Positions 27,701-32,834 of a DNA stretch of 39,950 nt are shown piece by piece (position 1 is the first letter of the stretch; each line of letters starts with the position of its first letter). The DNA is from Defluviitaleaceae bacterium (GTDB lineage Bacteria; Bacillota; Clostridia; Lachnospirales; WQUN01). The notes beneath the pieces are model-generated. The model made no database searches. It was not told the origin of the DNA and was given only the letters and a program-made list of their open reading frames with translations. The stretch spans positions 1 through 39,950 of the forward strand of contig WQRX01000032.1 in the NCBI GenBank assembly GCA_009786535.1, written 5' to 3'. The position numbers and the translations under genes are program-made.

Positions 27701-30700
27701 TAATATGTGTCATACATTTGATGAGGTATACCGTTAGAAAGCGAACTGGGGTAGCTAACGCCCGGTTCCCCCCATGGGAAGGGGACAAGGTTTGTATTAG
27801 GCCATAGGTTGGGGTGGTTTCTTTCTGCGTAGGGTATATCACTGCTGTAGCGGATACGCGCGTGGGCGTAGGGCACGCTTGCAGAACGTGCAATAGTTAC
27901 ACGTGGAATGGGGGAGTAATGGAAAATAGAGCGCGAACGCAAGCGATTTATCCATGTGGTGCATTCAATTCTAAACCCGTCGTATACTTGCCCCACTTCT
28001 ACAGCAAAAGCAAAGCGTAAAACGCTTTGGTACGGCACTTCTACTTGCAGTACAATACCTGTAGTCATGTTGCCGTTTTTATCAACAAAGGGCCTGCCCG
28101 TTGCGCCAAAATAATCATTGGAAGGGATGTCGATACGCGTACCCTCTATTTCGTAGCCGTATGCGTCCAGCTCAATAATAAATGCGCGGTTAGGTAAATG
28201 GGTGGTAAGGGCGGGAATTTCTGCAAAAACAATTGCCACACCGCTGTCGTGACCGGAGTTAGCGATGTCAATGAAATAATAAATTGTGTCGCCTTCTTCT
28301 ACACCGCGACCAAACATGGTAACTTCGTCTATATTACGCAGGGGTGCGGGGTCTGCATAAAAGGTAAAGCTGAAAATGGGACGCACCACCATATGACGCA
28401 CGGTATTAGAGAACATGTCGTTTCTGCCATCTACCAGGTCGGAAAGTACAGCAAAGTTAAAAATTTCTTCCGTATCATTAATATTTACGCCGTCGGGCAG
28501 TTCAACATCGCCGCGGGGGTTGTATACGATGTCGCCATCATCCCCATAACCGCTGTCATCGGCATCTCTACCCATCATTAGGTTAACAAGCTCTTGGAAT
28601 GCGTCTTCGCCATATACTTCTACATAGAAGGTGAGTTCAATTGCGGGGATATCTGGGTCAACACCCGCTAAACCGGGTACGATAACATTTTCCCACGTTA
28701 AAGTAGTTGAAGTGATACCGCTAAGGGCGGGTTCGGGCATACCATTATCCGTATTTACACCACGGAATATGACCCCCGGAGGTAATTGGTTACGTACACG
28801 TACATTACCGTCGGCTAAACCATGGTTGGTAAGGGTAAGTGTGTAGGTAATTACTTCGCCCAGGCCAACGGGTTGCACTTGACGGGGGAAGTCGGGGATA
28901 TAACCACTTCCACGCTCGGTGGTTGCCGTTTGTATTATTCTTACATCCGCAAGGGGTAAAAATAAGTCTACACGGTTGGTGGCTTCGCCGTTTACATTGG
29001 CTTGGTTGGCAATATTAAAGCCGTTACGCAAATCATCGTTTACGCGCACTTTAAATTGCAAGTCTTTGCTTGTGGGCATGGGGTTACCTTCTGCATCGTA
29101 CTCATATGCGCCTTCCAGCATAAAATCCCATGTTATGGTGCGTCCGTTTATTTCATAAGGAACACCATTACGACTCATGTCAAAATCAGGGCATATGGTT
29201 GTGCCAAAGGGGGTATTATCCGTTACGAGCATACTGGCAGTGCCTGCGCCAAAATTACGTACGGTAATGGTGTATAAAATATAATCCCCTTCAAATACAT
29301 AGGTGATATATCTCGTATTTAATGAACTAAAGGGTACTAACTCATCCAAATACGGGTCAAAAAATACAATATTGCCGCCTTCTTCAATTTCAAACACATT
29401 ATTGGTACGGGGTACAAAAGTACCATTTACACGTTCATACACCGTCGCGGTTTTGCCCTGCCCAACAATGGGTAGCGGCAATAGGTGGTAAGTCATTTGA
29501 GAGTTAAGGTCATTTACAAAGGTAATTTGCTCGATGCGGTACATACCCGCCATGCTTCCAATATTAACGGTAAGGATAAATTCAATCGTGCCCGGTACGC
29601 CGTTTGCCATTGCAGGTACCTGTGCGGCATGGCGCACCATTAAACCATAGTCGCCCATGGTTACCATATTGGATGAGGAAATGTCATATTCACCTAAAAA
29701 CACAGAGCGCTTGCCTGTACCTTCGGGTATTGTGGCATTAATATTAGCAACACCCATATCACCGCCGTGGTTGCGCACGGTAATGGTGTATGTGACAGTT
29801 CCGCCGCTGCGTATCATTTCGCCGCTGGGGGGGGTTGCGGTAACTTCAAATTCTAAAACAGGATAAATAACCCTGTGGTAAACATCGTATGAAAAGGTTT
29901 GCGTGCCTAACACATCTAACATGGCACGGCTTGTTAGCAGCTCGTTATCTGCTCTTACATAAACCTCTACGGTAAAATGCAGCGATACCGCTGAATCACC
30001 GCGTACAAATATATTTGTCCACGTATTTTGATTTCCGTAAATATCAACCAAGCGTGTACCGGGGGGGATAATACCCGCTACATTTACCATGGCGTTACCT
30101 TCGCCGCGGTTATCCAATGTTACGGTATAGGTAATTTGCTCACGCGGTCGTACCCTATCATGATAATCGCCGCTTGTTTGTGCGGTTAATTTTATATGAA
30201 CGTCTGCCTCCGGGGTGCGCAGGTATACGATGTTGGTTAGCATATCTCCGAGCGTACCCTGTACCCTTGCGGTATTTGCAATAATAAAGCCGTTTGTAAC
30301 GTCATCCATCACTTCAACGATTATTGTAAATTGCCGCGCTTCCTCGCGGGACACGAATTGATTGCTCCATACAATATATTCACCGCAGGATGCGGCAGCA
30401 TTGTGCCCCTCGGTAAGTACGCCTGTTAATCTTGTACCTGCCGGAACGGGCAGTGTTACATCAACTGCGGTGTAACCTAAGCCGTCGTTATTTACGGTTA
30501 CGGTGTAGGTAATGGTTTCCCCAATTCTTACTATTGTAAAATCATAAGGGGGTTCGCTTAATACCCTGTCGGTAGATAAGACTGCCGTAATATCGGGTAT
30601 GGAGGTTGTGTGGTATAAATTAAGAGTTCTGCTAAGCGTCTGCGTTCCGTTATCGGTAAGATAAACGTGAGCCACGGCAAAAATATTTGCCCCATCTCTT

Positions 30701-32448
30701 ACGCTGCCGTCTACTTCAACATAAAAGATAAATTCCATATAATCTTGCGGGGGAACGGACGCAACCCATTCGATGCGGCGCCCATTGTTAACATTGCGAT
30801 AATTACCATAAGCTCTTTCAAATACTGTGCCTGCGGGAATATACGCAACAACTAAAATGCTTTGTGAGCCCAACCCATCATTACGAACACGGATTGTGTA
30901 CTCAATTTCGCTACCGACCGCTACGGGACCGGGGGTTGCTGAAGTAAAATAACTGCTGATATCACTTAACAGGGCAGCTATGGTGGTGTAAACATTATTA
31001 TTACTTGCGTGGGTTGCTATTGTTGTACCGTAAACAACAGGCACTGCCGTAAAATAAACGGTGCTTACAATTTTGTTGTATTGGGGAAATTGATTAAAGT
31101 CATGGGTATTAATAGAAATATTTGTTGCATACAGGTATACCCATACGTTTACATCATCAATTTCTGTAAGGCTGTACCATGCCGTGATTTCGTTTTTTCT
31201 TGTTAAACTAATTTCAAATCCCGTAATGCCGCCGTCAACAACAATGGGCGTAATAAGCGCATTGGGTTCATCGGCTACGCGGATAATAACGTTATTATTT
31301 TCGTCTGCCCATTGACCGAATTGCTCCCCTGTACTGCCTACAACATAAAAACCCGCAGGGAACATTATTGTGTTTGCAAGGGTAAATGAATCGGTAAAAA
31401 CAGACCCCGAGGTTCTGTTTTGGGATTGGGCATAAATTTGATAAACAATGTCCCTATCCAGTGCTGCGCGCTCGCCCTCTGCGATTGGCGGTTCGATAAC
31501 GGCGTAAAATTGACCTGCGCCATGGGTTATACTTACATCGTTCCAACCAAAGGTGCTGCGCAGGGTAATTGCTTGTGCCATACCCGAATCGTAGGAAAGC
31601 TCATAATCACTTATGGGAACCAGTTCTAATATTTCGTGATAGGTAGTACCGTTAGGGAATAGGAAGGTTAAAGGAATTGCCATTGCACCGGGATATACGT
31701 AAAACACAATTTCTCTATAGCGGCTGTGGTCGCCGTCTTCGCCAATAAGGGTAAATATATTACTGCTGCCGCCTAAAAATACGTCAATAAACCTATGTCC
31801 TTCGGGGTTTCTTCGGTTATTATTAAATTCGGGGAGCATTACATTGTGATTGCGTATAGAAATGCGCACTTGAATAGCGGGCGGGTTAGCCACATTGGGG
31901 TTAGAATATTCCGCAGATAAAAACACAATAAAGGCTTCGCCGGCAACGTGGGTAGTAGCCGTAGGGAAAAGGGATACACGCAGAAGGGAGTCAACATCTG
32001 TTAAAGCAGGAAATGCAGGCAATACTATAATATTATGTTCGTCATCTTCATCTTCTTCATATATGTCATATTCATCATCGGGCTTGTATTCATCGGGGTC
32101 GTAATCGTCGGGCTTATATCCATCGGATTTATCCTCGTCCGGGTCATACTCATCCGGCGTATAATCATCGGGTTTGTATTCGCCCGGGTCATACTCGTCC
32201 GGCGTATAATCACCGGGTTTATATTCATCAGGGGCGTAGCTATCGTAATCATCGGGCTTATACTCGCCGGGGTCATATTCATAATCGGGGGCGTACTCAT
32301 CATTGGGGGCATAGCCATCGTATGCTTCAACCGTGACAGCGGTCGCATCGCTTCTAATACTAAGCGCCACAGGTGCGATAGTACTTTGGGATAGCATAAT
32401 AAAAGCCACCATTAATGCAACAAACTTTTTCATCATTTTCTTAGTCAT
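18745..32448 (-). CDS. Giant exported DUF11-repeat protein with cohesin-like and dockerin-like modules
   Basis: This 4567-residue protein starts at ATG 32448 (AAAGGAG 9 nt upstream), giving a signal peptide of MTKKMMKKFVALMVAFIMLS type. The frame stays open to 32820, but that part is only the leader. Order: an acidic Tyr/Pro repeat (about 45-135), a unique domain, about ten DUF11-like beta repeats (for example GETITYTVTVNNDGLG, then VPAGT, a Trp, then a FTVEV-like strand), a Pro-rich linker with CPWNCDC (about 2045-2135), then about nine more repeats. The C-terminal part has two cohesin-like domains, a dockerin-like pair (GDVDFSGVINSADVMLLQQL and DTFQDRIINMRD), a third cohesin-like domain (EYEAVVSIANNPGIAAYHLV) and about fourteen NNQGG repeats ending NRQ. 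No LPXTG or SLH motif is visible. It is probably a surface adhesin or scaffold. DUF11 and cohesin calls are from pattern recognition. Confidence 0.88.
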   Translation of the reverse strand: MTKKMMKKFVALMVAFIMLSQSTIAPVALSIRSDATAVTVEAYDGYAPNDEYAPDYEYDPGEYKPDDYDSYAPDEYKPGDYTPDEYDPGEYKPDDYTPDEYDPDEDKSDGYKPDDYDPDEYKPDDEYDIYEEDEDDEHNIIVLPAFPALTDVDSLLRVSLFPTATTHVAGEAFIVFLSAEYSNPNVANPPAIQVRISIRNHNVMLPEFNNNRRNPEGHRFIDVFLGGSSNIFTLIGEDGDHSRYREIVFYVYPGAMAIPLTFLFPNGTTYHEILELVPISDYELSYDSGMAQAITLRSTFGWNDVSITHGAGQFYAVIEPPIAEGERAALDRDIVYQIYAQSQNRTSGSVFTDSFTLANTIMFPAGFYVVGSTGEQFGQWADENNNVIIRVADEPNALITPIVVDGGITGFEISLTRKNEITAWYSLTEIDDVNVWVYLYATNISINTHDFNQFPQYNKIVSTVYFTAVPVVYGTTIATHASNNNVYTTIAALLSDISSYFTSATPGPVAVGSEIEYTIRVRNDGLGSQSILVVAYIPAGTVFERAYGNYRNVNNGRRIEWVASVPPQDYMEFIFYVEVDGSVRDGANIFAVAHVYLTDNGTQTLSRTLNLYHTTSIPDITAVLSTDRVLSEPPYDFTIVRIGETITYTVTVNNDGLGYTAVDVTLPVPAGTRLTGVLTEGHNAAASCGEYIVWSNQFVSREEARQFTIIVEVMDDVTNGFIIANTARVQGTLGDMLTNIVYLRTPEADVHIKLTAQTSGDYHDRVRPREQITYTVTLDNRGEGNAMVNVAGIIPPGTRLVDIYGNQNTWTNIFVRGDSAVSLHFTVEVYVRADNELLTSRAMLDVLGTQTFSYDVYHRVIYPVLEFEVTATPPSGEMIRSGGTVTYTITVRNHGGDMGVANINATIPEGTGKRSVFLGEYDISSSNMVTMGDYGLMVRHAAQVPAMANGVPGTIEFILTVNIGSMAGMYRIEQITFVNDLNSQMTYHLLPLPIVGQGKTATVYERVNGTFVPRTNNVFEIEEGGNIVFFDPYLDELVPFSSLNTRYITYVFEGDYILYTITVRNFGAGTASMLVTDNTPFGTTICPDFDMSRNGVPYEINGRTITWDFMLEGAYEYDAEGNPMPTSKDLQFKVRVNDDLRNGFNIANQANVNGEATNRVDLFLPLADVRIIQTATTERGSGYIPDFPRQVQPVGLGEVITYTLTLTNHGLADGNVRVRNQLPPGVIFRGVNTDNGMPEPALSGITSTTLTWENVIVPGLAGVDPDIPAIELTFYVEVYGEDAFQELVNLMMGRDADDSGYGDDGDIVYNPRGDVELPDGVNINDTEEIFNFAVLSDLVDGRNDMFSNTVRHMVVRPIFSFTFYADPAPLRNIDEVTMFGRGVEEGDTIYYFIDIANSGHDSGVAIVFAEIPALTTHLPNRAFIIELDAYGYEIEGTRIDIPSNDYFGATGRPFVDKNGNMTTGIVLQVEVPYQSVLRFAFAVEVGQVYDGFRIECTTWINRLRSRSIFHYSPIPRVTIARSASVPYAHARIRYSSDIPYAERNHPNLWPNTNLVPFPWGEPGVSYPSSLSNGIPHQMYDTYYFCPFGPTVVRPGEQFTYYITIWSESSRSVINVVDVLPLFVRPIPGTLRAIDPDGERVTGIYSSTSINRDTVPYQGIRVPRYTLRWNRVVLPRTTQNMNAPVVLAVDVVVQVPQEDMTFITAYAKAIGNFRRPDGSWVAVDSLTNPVEHIIVRGGSSFSKSGVGQHRNGRFVQPGERIDYVLHVVNEALTEPNIFNVTDTLHHNLVYRDNRIGFYIGDTITATIFNEYGYVKSINYANPYAPGRTFITPGGQGMPIEPFSLSFDSGTRTITWSGGLKPGERVEMHFSAVVNYNRGEHEGNLVINYGVLNNTLESNRVIHTIVTPRVRAAKWNDNPQHLLAGDVISYEIEVYNIDVVTAAHVIVLDRLSEHTTFVAGSDVITGGLSSFRYGGSNAQGIPFGVDHPLYNPDEYFQTGRYLAWIVTLGPEDDEETGSVSITYDVVVNDRLLDGTVIENIGIILRNGDSYWFPDRRRPDPPCPWNCDCPPPPPRPWYRIPNPPDRDPNDPNPRPRPWRDPDPNIRDWIPRPTPDPTPPPHDPDNPDRDRVITPRLVSFNKFSTAPWDGVNEETRTLNWHYPANATVVSSGEEIIYFIELYLPPGSLPANATHTSRFVNVIDPLPALTVRRYEDRFIPGDPRTVVGHTTPVAMPTISWSDQIVRDIDGMGFDGTNFYWNFVEVPYGVTVTLSFSVMAAPDLAALTLNRYTQLLLENRAYINHVPTNSVFHEIARPAIVGEMFVGIVCEETGEREWVQTVDWFGGYAAPGPDEQIFVNIGDVFPFKIALGNAGYGDGTVMLRNQVNNLFRVVDFLETADAGVNELIPINNNGTFTDDFGNVGTLNVVSNNLKWVDWDGIRVPGGTAYIVGRYFNMGDEEDPRTWIHRTNDPTDASTTVAGLTFTIVDPTYVIFYVQVVGDPDQGQQIPNHAVFNFPFIDLNEMAGMGRTNQVDVYVQRTLLVARQEVDIPALGYGAEISNELIQGRVVHGDLLTYTIEVANAGGAGSYVEIAIPIPQGMEFTGDATLVPCQQTPNRLIWRVYVPAAERGRGMLTDATGQVVIGYVDGVKYIGIGSVAGTHGTHRLMPWSEAGRASVTFTMQVAEHMLNGSRIDSTPFITEDPALMFDIPQINLQPISVYPAVLSHFVPLAEIYGVKEAHFNVNGVDFVIGRRLDGTDFATVNDVPVNPFELLENLVVEAGTQITYILTARNVGLVGGDTIMWSQIPLHTEFVYGSGSEGVEPDSDNVMLWNVRVPARGIVTREYTVTVGRYIANGVTIQNVSMIAGQYTNTMIFRTLMPNVTGEKRVVMVNGNPAVPNNGQVPVRVGDTVQYEIILRNEGAGVGITRVEDIISLLLHDIRDITHHGAVVGDRIVWEGVRIPAAANGIPGEERLVFTATVGFAPGSGFNPPEQDTLIPNEAIFNNAVQTIDEDVEFDGEIGLGLGRTNTTYLIVNAPVLTATQTAAITDTNGAVIDGEVLPGDEITYTITVTNAGMADGLITLVVPVPQGTSLPNGADHVRWENEVITVAEGSRTFTFTVRVNDNIPNGAHVNSVPILTENHGANGIARNIEPAAITHHVPLANISGYMTADVETVTHRGAITYTITLQNAARVRGYVTVIAQVPTGTDLDTLNLNGGVFHAERVFTDTINGGTQTLRNVVVWENVRVPEYNNGYGTAYRSFTVTAQNLRNGTYIRAMAAIGSHWTNIVDVRVLSAEFEGVLAAAVNNVPHIYGEDNTVQREQVITYIVTVQNIGAIAGPVTVSTQIPQGTTLVSSYNNVIPDENGMLTWTRDNMPARGTPWVIVFQVRVNSVAENGTLVRNNATTVNGELLTPAIVYRVIAPVLSAAISFEPMGGQVYVGQLIEFTVEVTNSGDLGTSVQIYVPFPNGMVHAFGGTNSAFTVNNVNIPVGSTVREQFTLQVGNTLRGGSPIPEGHRMETTARVSDNHAADAIAALYTNTILHTFTPQMIYPGIRLHPTGGVRLRDNGVLTLLPQYRGSIQGAERTDGVKLAITVDNIGGSLNTMHMPMQNYTVRIALAYRHRLDERNLTNDFNAHANPVFIRYANGVEVARIPINTTDVMELTPGAHDSHIIEFRLYGNDFYLAPGEWARIELFTYAQHDGNADPLNFLAHVIPNYTQSYNPSRVVRGVHGAVDNSDVYGLSAAATVFVVGIHTMLAHIAAGDARGDAHEARTLYRPTTNEEGVANFTYVLEFTNTSPGSYTDIILIGRMPHVGDRAVINNQIHRRSQFNVDLVRIGDMYVVNAQGTRMDTNLRQYANVRYMRYAGELTPIQWNNRNTPGWLTDVQNTQGNGQTYRIDFGDFVLPPGATIRVKVEATAQSPIGDTVGVPQTAWKSFAFQYSPATLAMRFLNLRAEVASVGVEMFTVAPAEPDRPLVLKIVDEDGSDTFEVEEGDEFIAFVRLENNPGLNSIILIIDFDENFLTLQEVIVENEFEWIIDPFGDELILMWFGPVGNDPTREELLALRFEAASVTDEPVEIAIVREFSSLASIDNCFLLTCPCDECASIRVESAVVTITPPSTVPVGFYNQSLEPARPMDYVYIEVLLHDNPGVAYVGLTLDFDERVLELVDFVNRHMGSQINSSISTRSVTWENNEDAHQDNLFAARFRVANNSHFDPTATDITISQMRLVNDAGRELPVEVTGEAFNFEMHVFSGDVDFSGVINSADVMLLQQLVLNRPGLTIDRRAADTFQDRIINMRDVQTLQQFLIPNSPITSLPELPPVAANVFIAPFNLGEQTPADIRMVINPTNIRGEYEAVVSIANNPGIAAYHLVVAFDNTVLTPVSITYGNAFANNAIFMSNLMWVQTAAEKAELNEITVAWNAMDAINEDGVLFTVRFVTGATQSTATTLSLYGIEVIGHDLTNDLVLVDIATNLCNAAYNVVITVNRSQENDNSQGNNNNQGGNNQGGNNQGGNNQGGNNQGGNNQGGNNQGGNNQGGNNQGGNNQGGNNQGGNNQGGNNQGGNNQGGNRQ
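18757..18966. repeat. 15-bp tandem repeat coding for NNQGG
   Basis: About fourteen direct 15-bp units, with small third-position differences, encode the Gln-Gly-Gly-Asn-Asn tail of the giant protein. Such an in-frame array can gain or lose units by replication slippage without breaking the gene. The units abut each other with no spacers, so it is not a CRISPR array. Confidence 0.9.
26045..26310. repeat. Proline-rich, low-complexity linker segment in the giant gene
   Basis: The segment encodes a linker dominated by Pro, Asp, Arg and Trp, with CPWNCDC followed by five prolines. On the plus strand it is almost free of C over long stretches, with a 9-G run at 26243-26251. It separates the two blocks of DUF11 repeats. 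Confidence 0.75.
32045..32330. repeat. 45-bp tandem repeat coding for an acidic Tyr/Pro region
   Basis: Imperfect direct repeats with a 45-bp main period encode units like DEYDPGEYKPDDYTP just after the signal peptide of the giant protein. The units are strongly acidic and could bind calcium or act as a spacer in the cell wall; neither is proven by the sequence. Confidence 0.85.
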
Positions 32449-32496
32449 TCCGTTCATCTCCTTTGAATTTGGTACGTATCTTCCAACGACAAAGCC

Positions 32497-32525
32497 ACTG
32501 TATGACACATTACGCCCAATGTCCA
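32497..32525 (-). promoter_or_regulatory. Candidate promoter of the giant gene
   Basis: On the minus strand, TGGACA (32520-32525) lies 17 bp from TACAGT (32497-32502), about 50 bp before the ATG at 32448. The -35 lies inside the left arm of the inverted repeat. The -10 matches four of six consensus bases. Confidence 0.5.
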
Positions 32526-32571
32526 TAACGTATTTTGAAAAATATTTATCAAAATACGTTATGGACATTGG
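32516..32571. promoter_or_regulatory. Perfect 23-bp inverted repeat between divergent promoters
   Basis: Positions 32516-32538 and 32549-32571 are exact reverse complements, separated by an AT-only 10-bp centre. The repeat lies in the 198-bp gap between the giant gene (minus) and the lipopeptide gene (plus). Each arm contains TTATGGACATTGG reading outward, so each promoter's -35 (TGGACA) is embedded in an arm. No T run follows either arm, so a terminator role is unlikely. An operator for a dimeric or tetrameric regulator is the simplest reading. Confidence 0.8.
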
Positions 32572-32589
32572 ATTTTTGCTTGCTATACT
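32562..32589 (+). promoter_or_regulatory. Candidate promoter of the lipopeptide gene
   Basis: TGGACA (32562-32567) lies 16 bp from TATACT (32584-32589), and TGC directly before the -10 makes it an extended -10 promoter. The -35 is inside the right arm of the inverted repeat. The start codon follows after about 57 bp. Confidence 0.65.
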
Positions 32590-32602
32590 ACGCGCATCAA
32601 AC

Positions 32603-32624
32603 AAAAAACCCGCGCAAACGCGGG
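32603..32624 (-). terminator. Minus-strand terminator beyond the lipopeptide gene
   Basis: On the minus strand, the stem CCCGCG / CGCGGG with loop TTTG is followed by six T residues. The only minus-strand gene it can serve is the HTH-TPR regulator ending at 32835, so that transcript would continue antisense across the whole lipopeptide gene. On the plus strand the same hairpin lies in the lipopeptide 5' leader. Confidence 0.75.
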
Positions 32625-32646
32625 CAAAATTGAAAGGGGTATACTT

Positions 32647-32814
32647 ATGAAAAAGTGTAAGGTCGCAAGGTTGTTGTGTGTGTTTGTAACGGCAGTTATG
32701 TTGTTTATGGCTGTGCCCGCAGTGCAGGTGGTTGCCTGTGAACAGTATGCGGGCGAATATCCTATAACAATAACCCCGATAGAGGAAGCTCCCAGCCGCC
32801 CAATCAAAATTTAA
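32647..32814 (+). CDS. Small exported lipopeptide, candidate pheromone precursor
   Basis: This 55-residue gene has GAAAGGGG 7 nt before its ATG and an extended -10 promoter. The product begins MKKCKVARLLCVFVTAVMLF, a basic then hydrophobic signal sequence, and reaches a lipobox VVAC at Cys31. The exported part would be a 25-residue lipopeptide starting CEQYAGEYPI and ending APSRPIKI. It is convergent, 20 bp apart, with a regulator of HTH-TPR type, and divergent from the giant surface-protein gene. That setting and the size fit a precursor of a peptide signal, like those paired with RRNPP regulators or the lipoprotein-derived pheromones of enterococci. It has no homologue I recognise. A plain small lipoprotein is the alternative. 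Confidence 0.75.
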   Translation: MKKCKVARLLCVFVTAVMLFMAVPAVQVVACEQYAGEYPITITPIEEAPSRPIKI

Positions 32815-32834
32815 GCACACATAAACATACGATA

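Noticed and set aside
32449..32820. N-terminal extension of the giant protein up to 32820
   Set aside because: It would translate the inverted repeat and the antisense of the lipopeptide gene. The ATG at 32448 has the ribosome binding site and a clean signal peptide.
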